A stretch of DNA of 31,696 nucleotides from Myxococcales bacterium. Lineage in GTDB: Bacteria; Myxococcota; Myxococcia; Myxococcales; Myxococcaceae. The translations under genes were made by a program, and so were the position numbers. Positions 21,762-29,410 of this stretch are shown here, piece after piece; the first letter of the stretch is position 1, and the number at the start of each line of letters is the position of its first letter. Location: positions 1-31,696 of the forward strand of contig PMBV01000024.1 in assembly GCA_003153055.1 (NCBI GenBank). The letters run 5' to 3'. The notes below the pieces were generated by a model, which saw only the letters and a program-made list of their open reading frames with translations, made no database searches and was not told where the DNA came from.

Positions 21762-23030
21762 GTGCTGACTGAGGCGTCGGGCGGTGCTAGTCGTCACTGG
21801 GTGAACCCCAACGTTCTCGCAGGGCGCCACCTCGCGGTATGCATGGGCGGCGGCATCGCGGCGTACAAGGCGTGCGATCTGGTGCGTGAGCTCCAGCGAC
21901 AAGGCGCCGAGGTGCGCGTGGCGATGACCCCGGCGGCTCAGGAGTTCGTCACGCCGCTCACGCTCCAGTCGCTCTCCGGCCATCCCGTGTTGACCGACAC
22001 CTTCGCCCACGAGGAGCGCTTCGGTCACCTCCACTTGGCTCGCTGGGCCGATGCCTTCGTTGTCGCGCCGGCCACGGCTGATCTGCTCGCGCGGATCCGC
22101 GCCGGCCTGGCCAATGATCTCGTGACCACCAGTCTGCTGGCCTTTCGCGGGCCGGTGCTGCTGGCCCCAGCGATGAACACCGCCATGTGGGAAAACCCCA
22201 TCACTCAGGAGAACATGCGGGCCCTGCTGGCCCAACCGAGGTTCCAGGTGGTCGGGCCGGGGGTCGGGCTCCTCGCCGATGGCGATGTCGGGGCCGGGCG
22301 GTTGGCCGATCTCTCCGATCTGATTCAGGGCGCGAGGGGGCTCTTCGCCTCGGGCGCGCTCTCAGGCAGGCGAGTGCTGATCACCGCCGGGCCCACCCGG
22401 GAGGCCATGGATCCAGTGCGGTTCATCTCGAACCCCTCGACCGGCAAGATGGGGTTGGCGGTGGCCGAGGAGGCCCGGCGTCTCGGAGCCGAAGTGACTG
22501 TCGTGTTGGGCCCAGTGGGCGAGGTGGTGGTGGACGGCATCAGCATCGTCAACGTGACCACGGCTGACGAGATGCTCGACGCGGTGATGGAGCGCATCGA
22601 AGCAGCTGACGTCTTCGTGGCAGCCGCGGCGGTGAGCGACTGGCGGCCAGAGACGGTGGCGCCGATGAAGGTGAAGAAGGGCGAAGGTCCGTCGACGGTG
22701 ACGTTGGTCCGCACGCCTGACGTGCTCCTCACCGCGTCGACCAAGGTACACGCGAGCGAGCGCCGGCCGCTCCTGGTCGGCTTCGCGGCCGAGACCCACG
22801 ACGTCTTGACCTACGCGAGGGGCAAGCTCGAGGCCAAGCGCCTCGACTTCGTGGTGGCCAATGACGTGAGCGCTCCGGGAGCCGGGTTCGCGGTCGAGAC
22901 CAATTCGGTGACGGTGCTGGGGGCAGACGGGGCGACCACCGCGCTGTCCGGGACCAAGCGCGAGGTGGCCCGGCGATTGTGGGAGATCCTCGGGCGGCAT
23001 GCGCGGGTGTCCTCGGCGTCGCCCCAGTGA
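21762..23030 (+). CDS. coaBC: Bifunctional phosphopantothenoylcysteine decarboxylase / phosphopantothenate-cysteine ligase
   Basis: CoaBC carries out steps 2 and 3 of coenzyme A synthesis from phosphopantothenate. The CoaC half contains [18 protein letters not shown] (with the catalytic His) and [13 protein letters not shown], the FMN-dependent decarboxylase motifs. The CoaB half has [41 protein letters not shown] (with the ligase Lys) and VGFAAETHD. The active-site cysteine normally in an ACGD-type motif aligns without gaps to Asp173 (Asp160 if counted from the later start) in [12 protein letters not shown]. The start is uncertain: GTG at 21762 has a Shine-Dalgarno sequence (GGAGG), while GTG at 21801 gives a more family-like length. 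It is followed by a family 4 UDG gene 23 nt downstream. Confidence 0.92.
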   Translation: MLTEASGGASRHWVNPNVLAGRHLAVCMGGGIAAYKACDLVRELQRQGAEVRVAMTPAAQEFVTPLTLQSLSGHPVLTDTFAHEERFGHLHLARWADAFVVAPATADLLARIRAGLANDLVTTSLLAFRGPVLLAPAMNTAMWENPITQENMRALLAQPRFQVVGPGVGLLADGDVGAGRLADLSDLIQGARGLFASGALSGRRVLITAGPTREAMDPVRFISNPSTGKMGLAVAEEARRLGAEVTVVLGPVGEVVVDGISIVNVTTADEMLDAVMERIEAADVFVAAAAVSDWRPETVAPMKVKKGEGPSTVTLVRTPDVLLTASTKVHASERRPLLVGFAAETHDVLTYARGKLEAKRLDFVVANDVSAPGAGFAVETNSVTVLGADGATTALSGTKREVARRLWEILGRHARVSSASPQ

Positions 23031-23053
23031 GCGCCCCGGTGTATAGGTGAGCC

Positions 23054-23830
23054 ATGATCGACGAGCTGTCTGACATCGCCCTCGAGCTCCGCCGGCACCT
23101 CGCTTGGCAGGAGTCTGACGGCACGCGCGTCATCGTCGCGGAGCGCGGGGCCCCGGTCGCCCCGCCCAGTCGCCCCAAGCCGCCGGAGGCTCGGCGCCCC
23201 GAGGCCCCCAGTGCGCCTGCGCCGGTGGAGCCCCCACGACCGGCTCCTCCTCCGGCCCCAGCCGAGCCGGCGGTGGTGAAGACGCTCGACGAGGTCCGCC
23301 AGTCGCTGGGTGATTGCCATCGATGCAAGCTGAGCCAAGGGCGCACGCAGATCGTCTTCGGGTCAGGCAACCCCCGGGCCGAGCTCGTCTTCGTGGGTGA
23401 GGCTCCGGGCGCCGAGGAAGATCGCCAGGGTGTGCCCTTCGTCGGGCCCGCAGGTCAGCTCCTCACCAAGATGATCGAGGCGATGAAGTTCACCCGCGAT
23501 ACGGTCTACATCTGCAACGTGGCCAAGTGCCGCCCTCCGGGGAACCGCAACCCCGAGCCCGACGAGATCGAAGCCTGCGAGCCGTTCCTCAAGGGACAAC
23601 TGGCGGCGCTCAAACCCAAGGTCATCGTCGCCCTGGGCAAGTTCGCCGCTCAGACGCTGTTGCGCGATTCGACTCCCATTACCCGCCTGAGGGGGCAGTG
23701 GCGGACCTATGCTGGCGTCCCCCTCATGCCCACCTTCCACCCCGCGTACCTGCTGCGGAGCCCCGACGAGAAGAAGCTCGCGTGGCTGGACCTCAAGGAA
23801 GTGATGAAGCGCTTCGGGAAAGAGCCATGA
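23054..23830 (+). CDS. Family 4 uracil-DNA glycosylase, [4Fe-4S] type
   Basis: This enzyme removes uracil from DNA in base-excision repair. The 258-residue product has a variable N-terminus: a short helical start, then a disordered Pro/Ala/Glu-rich stretch (about residues 33-74). The UDG fold occupies 80-255. Four cysteines expected to bind the iron-sulfur cluster are present: Cys88 and Cys91 (CHRC), Cys159 ([11 protein letters not shown]) and Cys175 (IEACEPF). Motif A is GEAPGAEED (residues 115-123), followed by [12 protein letters not shown]. The closing motif HPAYLLR carries the catalytic His. These features distinguish family 4 from Ung-type enzymes. The gene starts after coaBC, and its stop codon overlaps the start of the esterase-like gene (ATGA). 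Confidence 0.94.
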   Translation: MIDELSDIALELRRHLAWQESDGTRVIVAERGAPVAPPSRPKPPEARRPEAPSAPAPVEPPRPAPPPAPAEPAVVKTLDEVRQSLGDCHRCKLSQGRTQIVFGSGNPRAELVFVGEAPGAEEDRQGVPFVGPAGQLLTKMIEAMKFTRDTVYICNVAKCRPPGNRNPEPDEIEACEPFLKGQLAALKPKVIVALGKFAAQTLLRDSTPITRLRGQWRTYAGVPLMPTFHPAYLLRSPDEKKLAWLDLKEVMKRFGKEP

Positions 23831-24840
23831 TGAAGGGCAGCATCAGCATTCACCAGGTGTTCGCCGGGAGCCTCGAAGGCAACCCCCTGCAGGATCCCTC
23901 CACCCGGACGATTCCGGTGTACCTGCCTCCCGGCTACGACGCGGCGAGCGATGAGCGCTACCCAGTGGTGTACTTCCTCCACGGCTTCACCGGGACGGGC
24001 ATGCAGTGGCTCAACACCTCGCCTTTCACCAGGAACGTGCCTGAGCGGCTCGACTGGCTCATCGCCGAGGGAAAGGTTCCACCGGTCATCGGCGTCTTCA
24101 TCGACGGGTGGACGAGCCTCGGGGGCAGCCAGTGGATGAACTCCGAGGGCATCGGCCGCTACCGCGACTACGTGGCCCGCGACGTGCTGACCTGGGTCGA
24201 TCGCACCTTCAAGACGGTCGCCAAGGGCACCGCTCGGGCGCTGATCGGCAAGTCGTCGGGCGGCTACGGCGCGTGGGTGATCTCCCGCTTTCACCCAGAT
24301 CTCTTCGGGCACATCGGGGTGCACTCGGGAGACGCGGCCTTCGAGTACTGCTACCTCCACGATCTGCCCCAGGCCGCGGGCCCGTTGCTCAGGGCCGGGG
24401 GCGTCGAGGCCTGGTACCGCGACTTCCTCGAGCGGGCGATGGCCACCAAGATGAAGGGTGAGGATCACACCGTCATCAACGTGCTGTGCATGTCGGCGGC
24501 CTACTCGCCCAAGCGCGGCGAGCCGCTGAGCGTCGAGCTGCCCATCGAGCTGCCGTCGGGTCGGCTGCGCATCGACGTGTGGAACCGCTGGCTGGTGCAC
24601 GACCCGGTGCGCTTCGTACCCAAGCACCTCGACGCGTACCGGAAACTCCGGAGCATCTTCCTCGACTGCGGCAGCCGCGACGAGTTCAACCTCCGGTGGG
24701 GGGCCCGCATGGTCAGCGAGGAGCTCAAGGCCGCCAGCGTCGAGCACCTCCAGGAGGAGTTCGAGGACGGCCACATGGGCGTCAACTACCGCTTCGAGCG
24801 GTCGCTCTCGTGGCTGGTGCCACGGCTCGACCGGCAGTGA
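23827..24840 (+). CDS. Esterase-D/antigen 85-like alpha/beta hydrolase
   Basis: The 337-residue product belongs to the putative esterase family (esterase D, enterochelin esterase and antigen 85 type). It begins with [13 protein letters not shown] and [13 protein letters not shown], where the His-Gly region forms the oxyanion site. The nucleophile is Ser143 in GKSSGGYG (GxSxG form). A likely Asp in [15 protein letters not shown] and a His in [10 protein letters not shown] complete the triad. There is no signal peptide, so it is probably cytoplasmic. The substrate is unknown; this family hydrolyses S-formylglutathione, siderophore esters or acyl groups. The ATG at 23827 overlaps the UDG stop codon, and a second ATG directly follows. 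The coupling with a DNA repair gene looks operonic rather than functional. argS starts 34 nt downstream. Confidence 0.87.
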   Translation: MMKGSISIHQVFAGSLEGNPLQDPSTRTIPVYLPPGYDAASDERYPVVYFLHGFTGTGMQWLNTSPFTRNVPERLDWLIAEGKVPPVIGVFIDGWTSLGGSQWMNSEGIGRYRDYVARDVLTWVDRTFKTVAKGTARALIGKSSGGYGAWVISRFHPDLFGHIGVHSGDAAFEYCYLHDLPQAAGPLLRAGGVEAWYRDFLERAMATKMKGEDHTVINVLCMSAAYSPKRGEPLSVELPIELPSGRLRIDVWNRWLVHDPVRFVPKHLDAYRKLRSIFLDCGSRDEFNLRWGARMVSEELKAASVEHLQEEFEDGHMGVNYRFERSLSWLVPRLDRQ

Positions 24841-24874
24841 ATCAACGACTTCGCAGTGAAGGGAAACACTCATC

Positions 24875-26722
24875 ATGAAATCGAAGGTGCGGGCGGTCGT
24901 CGACGACACGCTCTCGGCGCTCAAGAGCTCGGGGACGCTGTCGTTCGAGGCGTGGCCCAACTACGTGGTGGAGGTACCGAAGAACCTGGAGCACGGCGAC
25001 TGGTCGTGCAACGTGAGCCTGGTGCTCTCGAAGATCGTGGGCATGAAGCCCGTCGATCTCGCTCAGCTCCTGATCGCGAACCTGGTCGATCGCCAGAGCA
25101 TCGTCACCTCGGTCGAGAAGGCCGGGCCCGGGTTCCTCAACTTTCGCCTGAGCGATCTCGTCTTCCAGCGCATCGCCCGCGAGGTGCTGGCCGCGGGTGA
25201 GGGCTTCGGGCGGCAGAAGCCCAAGTCGACCGGCAAGAAGGCCCTCGTGGAGTTCGTCTCGGCCAACCCCACGGGCCCCGTGCACCTCGGTCACGCCCGG
25301 GGCACCTTCGTCGGCGACGCCATCGCCCGGCTCCTCGATGCCGCGGGCCACGACGTGACTCGCGAGTTCTACATCAACGATCACGGCAAGCAGGTCGAGA
25401 CCCTGGGGCGAACCGTCTACAAGCGCTACCAGCAACTCGCTCACCAGGAACGCGTGGCCAAGGGACTCGAGAGCTCAGCCGCGTTCACGCTTGAGCTGGC
25501 CGAGGGTGAATACCCCGGCGAGTACGTGGTGGAGATCGCCCGAACCTGGCGAGCCGAGGTGGGAGATGCGTTCCTCGGCGTGCCCGAAGCCGTGTGGCTG
25601 CCCAAGGCCATGGAGGTTGGCATCAGGGAGAACCTGAGAGCCATTCGCGCCACCCTCGAGAAGGCCGGGGTGACCCACGAGGTGTTCTTCTCGGAGGCCT
25701 CGCTGCACGCCTCGGGGAAGGTGCGGAGCCTGGTCGACGTCTACGCCGCGCGCGGGGTGACCTACGAGGCGGCCGAGGGGAAGCGGAGGGAGAAAGGCGA
25801 GCGGGTACGCAACGAGGAGTCCAAGGCGGCCCAGTACGCCGATCGCCAGAAGGGTGGCACCTTCTTGATGACCGCGACGTACCAGGAGAACGGCAAGTAC
25901 GTGCTGAAGGACGACGAGGACCGGGTGATCCTCCGGGCCGACGGAACGCCGGTGTACCTCACGGCCGATCTCGCCTACCACAAGGAGAAGTTCGACCGCG
26001 GCTTCGACGTGATCGTCGACGTCTTCGGGGCGGATCACGCTGGGCACGTCCCGCGGATCCAGTCGGGCATGAAGCTGCTCGGCTTCGACCCCAAGAAGCT
26101 CCAGTTCGTGCTGGTGCAGATGGTGCGAATCACCCGCGACGGCCAAGAGGTGAAGCTGAGCAAGCGAAAGGGCACCGTCTTCGAGCTCGCTGATCTGATC
26201 GACGAGGCTGGGGCCGACGTCTGCCGCTTCATCTTCCTCATGAAGACGGCCAACGCCCAGTTCGACTTCGATCTCGACGCGGTGCAGAAGCAGTCGAAGG
26301 ACAACCCGGTCTTCTACTTTCAGATGGGCCACGCCCGGTGCGCGTCGGTGCTCAAGAAGGCCGCCGAGAAGGGCACTCCCTTCGTCGGCGCCGAGGCGCT
26401 CACCGATGCCCAACTCGCCCGGCTGGTCCTGCCTGAAGAGAAGGCGATGCTGAAGAAGATGAGCCAGCTGTCAGAGGTCGTCACCAGCGCGGCCGAGAAG
26501 CTCGAGCCGCACCACGTGCTCTACTTCTGCCAGGAGCTGATCTCCGACTTCCACGCCTACTTCACCCAGTACCGCTCGGATCCCATCATCAGCGCCGACC
26601 TCGAGAAGACCCAGGGCCGGCTGGCGCTGGTGGCCGCCCTCAAGCAGACGCTGAAGAGCGCCTTCGGCATTCTCGGGATCAGCGCCCCCGAGTACATGGA
26701 GGCTCCGTCCGACGAGGAGTGA
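24875..26722 (+). CDS. argS: Arginyl-tRNA synthetase
   Basis: A class I aminoacyl-tRNA synthetase that charges tRNA-Arg. The 615-residue product is somewhat longer than the common 550-590. The N-terminal domain covers residues 1-110. The HIGH motif is HLGH at 137-140 within NPTGPVHLGHARG, and the second signature reads KLSK (residues 427-430) in EVKLSKRKGT. ArgRS often has a relaxed KMSKS motif, so this is normal. The segment FGADHAGHVPRI and the DALR-type C-terminal anticodon-binding domain (about 485-610, with FYFQMGHARCASVLKKA) are as expected. An insertion of about 35-40 residues lies near residues 305-345 (charged, GKRREKGERVRNEESKAAQ), where related enzymes have a short FGDDKDRV-type link. 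It has a good family match and an intact reading frame. Confidence 0.96.
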   Translation: MKSKVRAVVDDTLSALKSSGTLSFEAWPNYVVEVPKNLEHGDWSCNVSLVLSKIVGMKPVDLAQLLIANLVDRQSIVTSVEKAGPGFLNFRLSDLVFQRIAREVLAAGEGFGRQKPKSTGKKALVEFVSANPTGPVHLGHARGTFVGDAIARLLDAAGHDVTREFYINDHGKQVETLGRTVYKRYQQLAHQERVAKGLESSAAFTLELAEGEYPGEYVVEIARTWRAEVGDAFLGVPEAVWLPKAMEVGIRENLRAIRATLEKAGVTHEVFFSEASLHASGKVRSLVDVYAARGVTYEAAEGKRREKGERVRNEESKAAQYADRQKGGTFLMTATYQENGKYVLKDDEDRVILRADGTPVYLTADLAYHKEKFDRGFDVIVDVFGADHAGHVPRIQSGMKLLGFDPKKLQFVLVQMVRITRDGQEVKLSKRKGTVFELADLIDEAGADVCRFIFLMKTANAQFDFDLDAVQKQSKDNPVFYFQMGHARCASVLKKAAEKGTPFVGAEALTDAQLARLVLPEEKAMLKKMSQLSEVVTSAAEKLEPHHVLYFCQELISDFHAYFTQYRSDPIISADLEKTQGRLALVAALKQTLKSAFGILGISAPEYMEAPSDEE

Positions 26723-26743
26723 TGCTCGGGGTTTTTTCGTCAG
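26710..26743 (+). terminator. Weak candidate terminator after argS
   Basis: CGAG and CTCG (around GAGTGATG) form a short stem spanning the argS stop codon, followed by GGGTTTTTT. The T-run is clear, but the stem is only 4 bp with possible extension through a bulge. Rpn-gene transcription from the other side converges here. Confidence 0.3.
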
Positions 26744-26800
26744 CGACGATTCGACCCGTTGGCGAGTCTCGACGACGGCTCGAATTCGTAGCCGCGAACT

Positions 26801-27733
26801 TCAATGTGGGGTGGGAAAGACCGCATCGAGCGTCGCGGCGTCGAGCGCTCGATCGAGCCAGAGCTCGAGCTCGGGGGAGCCGGCAGCCATCACCCTGCGT
26901 TGCACTTCGTTGGAGAGCCCGCCGAACCTCCGGGTGAGGATGCGCACCAGCATGGCCCGCTGGGCCCCCGCCGCGCCTTCTTGACGGCCCTCCTCTCTGA
27001 GCTCCTCGGCGACGGTCATCACGTCCTCCTTCGGCAACACGCGGCTCGCTTCCCCGAGCAGCTGCGCTCGGTCGACGCTCCGGTAGGTTTCTATCATATA
27101 CACCAGCGCCCGGCGGAGGAGCCGAGGAGCCTCGGCGACGGCCTCCAGCACCTTCCTCAGCTTGGCTCTCTGCTGGCTCTCCCTCGTCGCGCACTTGAGC
27201 GCCAGGAGGCCGGCACGGAGCATCGGATCGTTCGAGAGGGCGTTGTCGTCGATCGCACCGAGGTCCACGAGCAACACCTCGAAGTCGAGGGGCCTCAACC
27301 CCAGCGACGCCGTGTGGGAGGCCATTAGCTCAGAGAAGGAGCGTGGCACCCTCGACGGTGCGGCGCCATTGTAGATGACGAGCGGGAGGATGGGTGTCAG
27401 CTTCTCACCGGCGACATACTCGCGCTCCCACTGGTCGACCATGTAGCCGAGGACTTGAAGCCCGGCTCGCTCCTCGGGCCTGCTCTTGTGCTCGAGGAGG
27501 AGGTGGACGTAGACATTTCCGCGCCCCTTCAGCCTGAGCCGGTACAGGCGGTCGGACCGCGACTCCTGGAGAGCCTGGTCGAGGAAGACGCCATCGACGA
27601 GCTCCGGGGCCTCATCGGAGAGGAGCAGCACCAACGATGGCGGGAGCCGCTCCCGAAGGAGGGCGCCGAGCGCCCCCGGATCGTCCAGTAGGGCCTTGAG
27701 GAACTTGTCGTGAGGTTGAGTGAGTTTCGCCAC
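26801..27733 (-). CDS. Rpn-family recombination-promoting nuclease / putative transposase (PD-(D/E)XK)
   Basis: The 310-residue product matches the Rpn (YhgA-like, transposase_31) family. The N-terminus has HDKFLKALLDDP and a region with SDRLYRLRLK, then YVHLLLEHKSRPEE, which supplies the PD-(D/E)XK residues Asp61, Glu81 and Lys83. Next comes the LGYMVDQWEREYV and LPLVIYNGAA segment that is conserved in the family. The C-terminus is helical and Arg-rich (about 230-300). In Escherichia coli, RpnA is a DNA endonuclease that promotes RecA-independent recombination. Related genes spread as a mobile family, and some are reported to act in phage defence. The GTG start at 27733 has a GGAGG 9 nt upstream. 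The gene has no visible terminal inverted repeats or target duplications. It lies between argS and the DUF4139 pair. Confidence 0.88.
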   Translation of the reverse strand: MAKLTQPHDKFLKALLDDPGALGALLRERLPPSLVLLLSDEAPELVDGVFLDQALQESRSDRLYRLRLKGRGNVYVHLLLEHKSRPEERAGLQVLGYMVDQWEREYVAGEKLTPILPLVIYNGAAPSRVPRSFSELMASHTASLGLRPLDFEVLLVDLGAIDDNALSNDPMLRAGLLALKCATRESQQRAKLRKVLEAVAEAPRLLRRALVYMIETYRSVDRAQLLGEASRVLPKEDVMTVAEELREEGRQEGAAGAQRAMLVRILTRRFGGLSNEVQRRVMAAGSPELELWLDRALDAATLDAVFPTPH

Positions 27734-27879
27734 CGCCGCCGCCCTCCACGCACCGTCCTACTGCACGGGTCTGACACCGTACGGGTTCAGGACCAGGAGC
27801 GGAGCCCGCGGGAGCAACGAGGACGTGCATGGGGATCAAGTAACCGCGGCAGGGCTGATCAGTGCTCCAGCGTGGCCGC

Positions 27880-29406
27880 CTACACGCCAGCGACCTTGCC
27901 CGCGGCCGAGAGCTCCCAGGCGAACTTCGCGGCGCGGGTGCCCCCGGCCGGGAGATCGAGCTCAATGCGTACGATGCCGTCCTTGGTGACGACCGAAGGT
28001 GGAGGGCTGCAGTCCTTGGAGAGGACCTGAATCTCCACTTCTTTCACCTCGGACACGGGGATGCGCTCCTCCACCACCAGCGTGGCAGGCTCTGGCCGCG
28101 CGTTCGACACGTGGAGCGTCACCCGCCTGGTCGTCGTGCGCCGCCCCGTCAGGCGTGCCTCGTCGACCTTCTCTTCGGTGGAGCGGACGATCTGCAGCCC
28201 GTCTTCACTGCCGAAGGACACCTTCACCAGCTCTCCCGGCGCGGTGAAGGAGAGCTGTGAGCGCCCGACGAAGCCCGACTGCCTGACCAGATCGACCGGG
28301 CCCGCGAGCAGCACCTGGCCGGAGGTGTTGGGGAACCGGCCAACCAGCGACACCAACGAGGTGAGCTCGGCCGGGCAGACGCGCTCGAGGCTGGCCTTCG
28401 ATTCGAAGGCGAACAACGGGACCCGGTGGGGCAGGCCGTCGCTCTTGATGGTGAAGGCCCCCGTGGCGGAGAGCAGGCGGGCCTCGCCGCCGTCATCGAG
28501 CCCAGGGAGCTCGGGCGTGCCTCCCTCGCCGGCGGTCTGAATGACCTCCTCTCGAATGGCCACGTCGACCACCTTCTTCTCTTCTTGCGCCTTGGGCCGG
28601 GTCCGGATCCGATCCTCCACCAGGGTCGGAGGCGTCGTGCCCAACGTGGGGCGAGCGGTGGAGAAGGCCAGTCGCACGTCGTTCCACGCCTCACCCGTCG
28701 ACTGCCAGAGCACGGCCTCGGCCTCGAGGAGCACGGTGCCGGCTCCCAGCGACGCGCGGTAGGCCGGCCGCCACACCGCGCAGGGCACCAGGTAGCTCAC
28801 CCGTATCTCCGCTGGCCCATCGCCCTCGAGCGTGAGGACGAGTACGCACTCCAGGTCGCGCTCTTGCTCCTCCGAGGCCATCAGGGCCCGGCGCCCCTCG
28901 GCCAGGCGAACCTCGGTCTGGGCGTGCTCGACCTGGGCCATCCGCACGGCCTCGTCGGCCTCACGCTGCCTGGTGCCGAGCCCATCGAGCTGCTCCGACC
29001 AGCCGGACACGTCAGCTTTGCCGAACCCGGTGCTCTCGGCGATCGCCCGCAGGAGATCGCCACGGGCCGTGGCCAACAGAGCGCCCCGGGCCTCGGCGCG
29101 GGCCACCTGGTCGGCACGGGCCACCAGCTCACCCTCGAGATCGTGCACCCGCTTCGCAAGCACGCTGGCGTCGATGGCCAGACCGCCCTTGGGCTTCACC
29201 TTCCACCGCCGGTCGAGCTTCGCGTCGACGAAGGTCGCGCCCCGCACTTCAACCTGGAGCGAGCGATCGACCGCGAGCACCGACAGCCCAGTGAGCTCGA
29301 TCGGCGCACCGCCCGGGACCACCACCACCCGAGCGCGGCGCTCCACCTGGGCTCGATCCTCCATCACCACAATCTGCGTCACTGGAAACGTCAGGGGCGT
29401 CACCAT
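27880..29406 (-). CDS. DUF4139-family protein, second of a tandem pair
   Basis: The 508-residue product starts 4 nt after the stop codon of the upstream paralogue, so the two are translationally coupled. I chose the ATG at 29406; a longer frame runs back into that gene. Residues about 5-60 (FPVTQIVVMEDRAQVERRA) match the DUF4140 N-terminal domain, followed by a helical coiled-coil-like stretch (about 85-195) and then DUF4139-type strands (VSYLVPCAVWRPAYRASLG, LLEAEAVLWQSTGEAWNDVRLAFSTARP). The last 120 residues are strand-rich and contain the family's C-terminal pattern (TLHVSNARPEPATLVVEERIPVSE). No signal peptide or transmembrane segment is seen. The family is called mucoidy-inhibitor MuiA-like in some databases. 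Its biochemical role is unknown. Confidence 0.85.
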   Translation of the reverse strand: MVTPLTFPVTQIVVMEDRAQVERRARVVVVPGGAPIELTGLSVLAVDRSLQVEVRGATFVDAKLDRRWKVKPKGGLAIDASVLAKRVHDLEGELVARADQVARAEARGALLATARGDLLRAIAESTGFGKADVSGWSEQLDGLGTRQREADEAVRMAQVEHAQTEVRLAEGRRALMASEEQERDLECVLVLTLEGDGPAEIRVSYLVPCAVWRPAYRASLGAGTVLLEAEAVLWQSTGEAWNDVRLAFSTARPTLGTTPPTLVEDRIRTRPKAQEEKKVVDVAIREEVIQTAGEGGTPELPGLDDGGEARLLSATGAFTIKSDGLPHRVPLFAFESKASLERVCPAELTSLVSLVGRFPNTSGQVLLAGPVDLVRQSGFVGRSQLSFTAPGELVKVSFGSEDGLQIVRSTEEKVDEARLTGRRTTTRRVTLHVSNARPEPATLVVEERIPVSEVKEVEIQVLSKDCSPPPSVVTKDGIVRIELDLPAGGTRAAKFAWELSAAGKVAGV

Positions 29407-29410
29407 GGCT

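Noticed and set aside
26722..27880. Insertion sequence around the Rpn-family gene
   Set aside because: No terminal inverted repeats or flanking direct repeats could be seen by eye. The gene is a single intact coding region.
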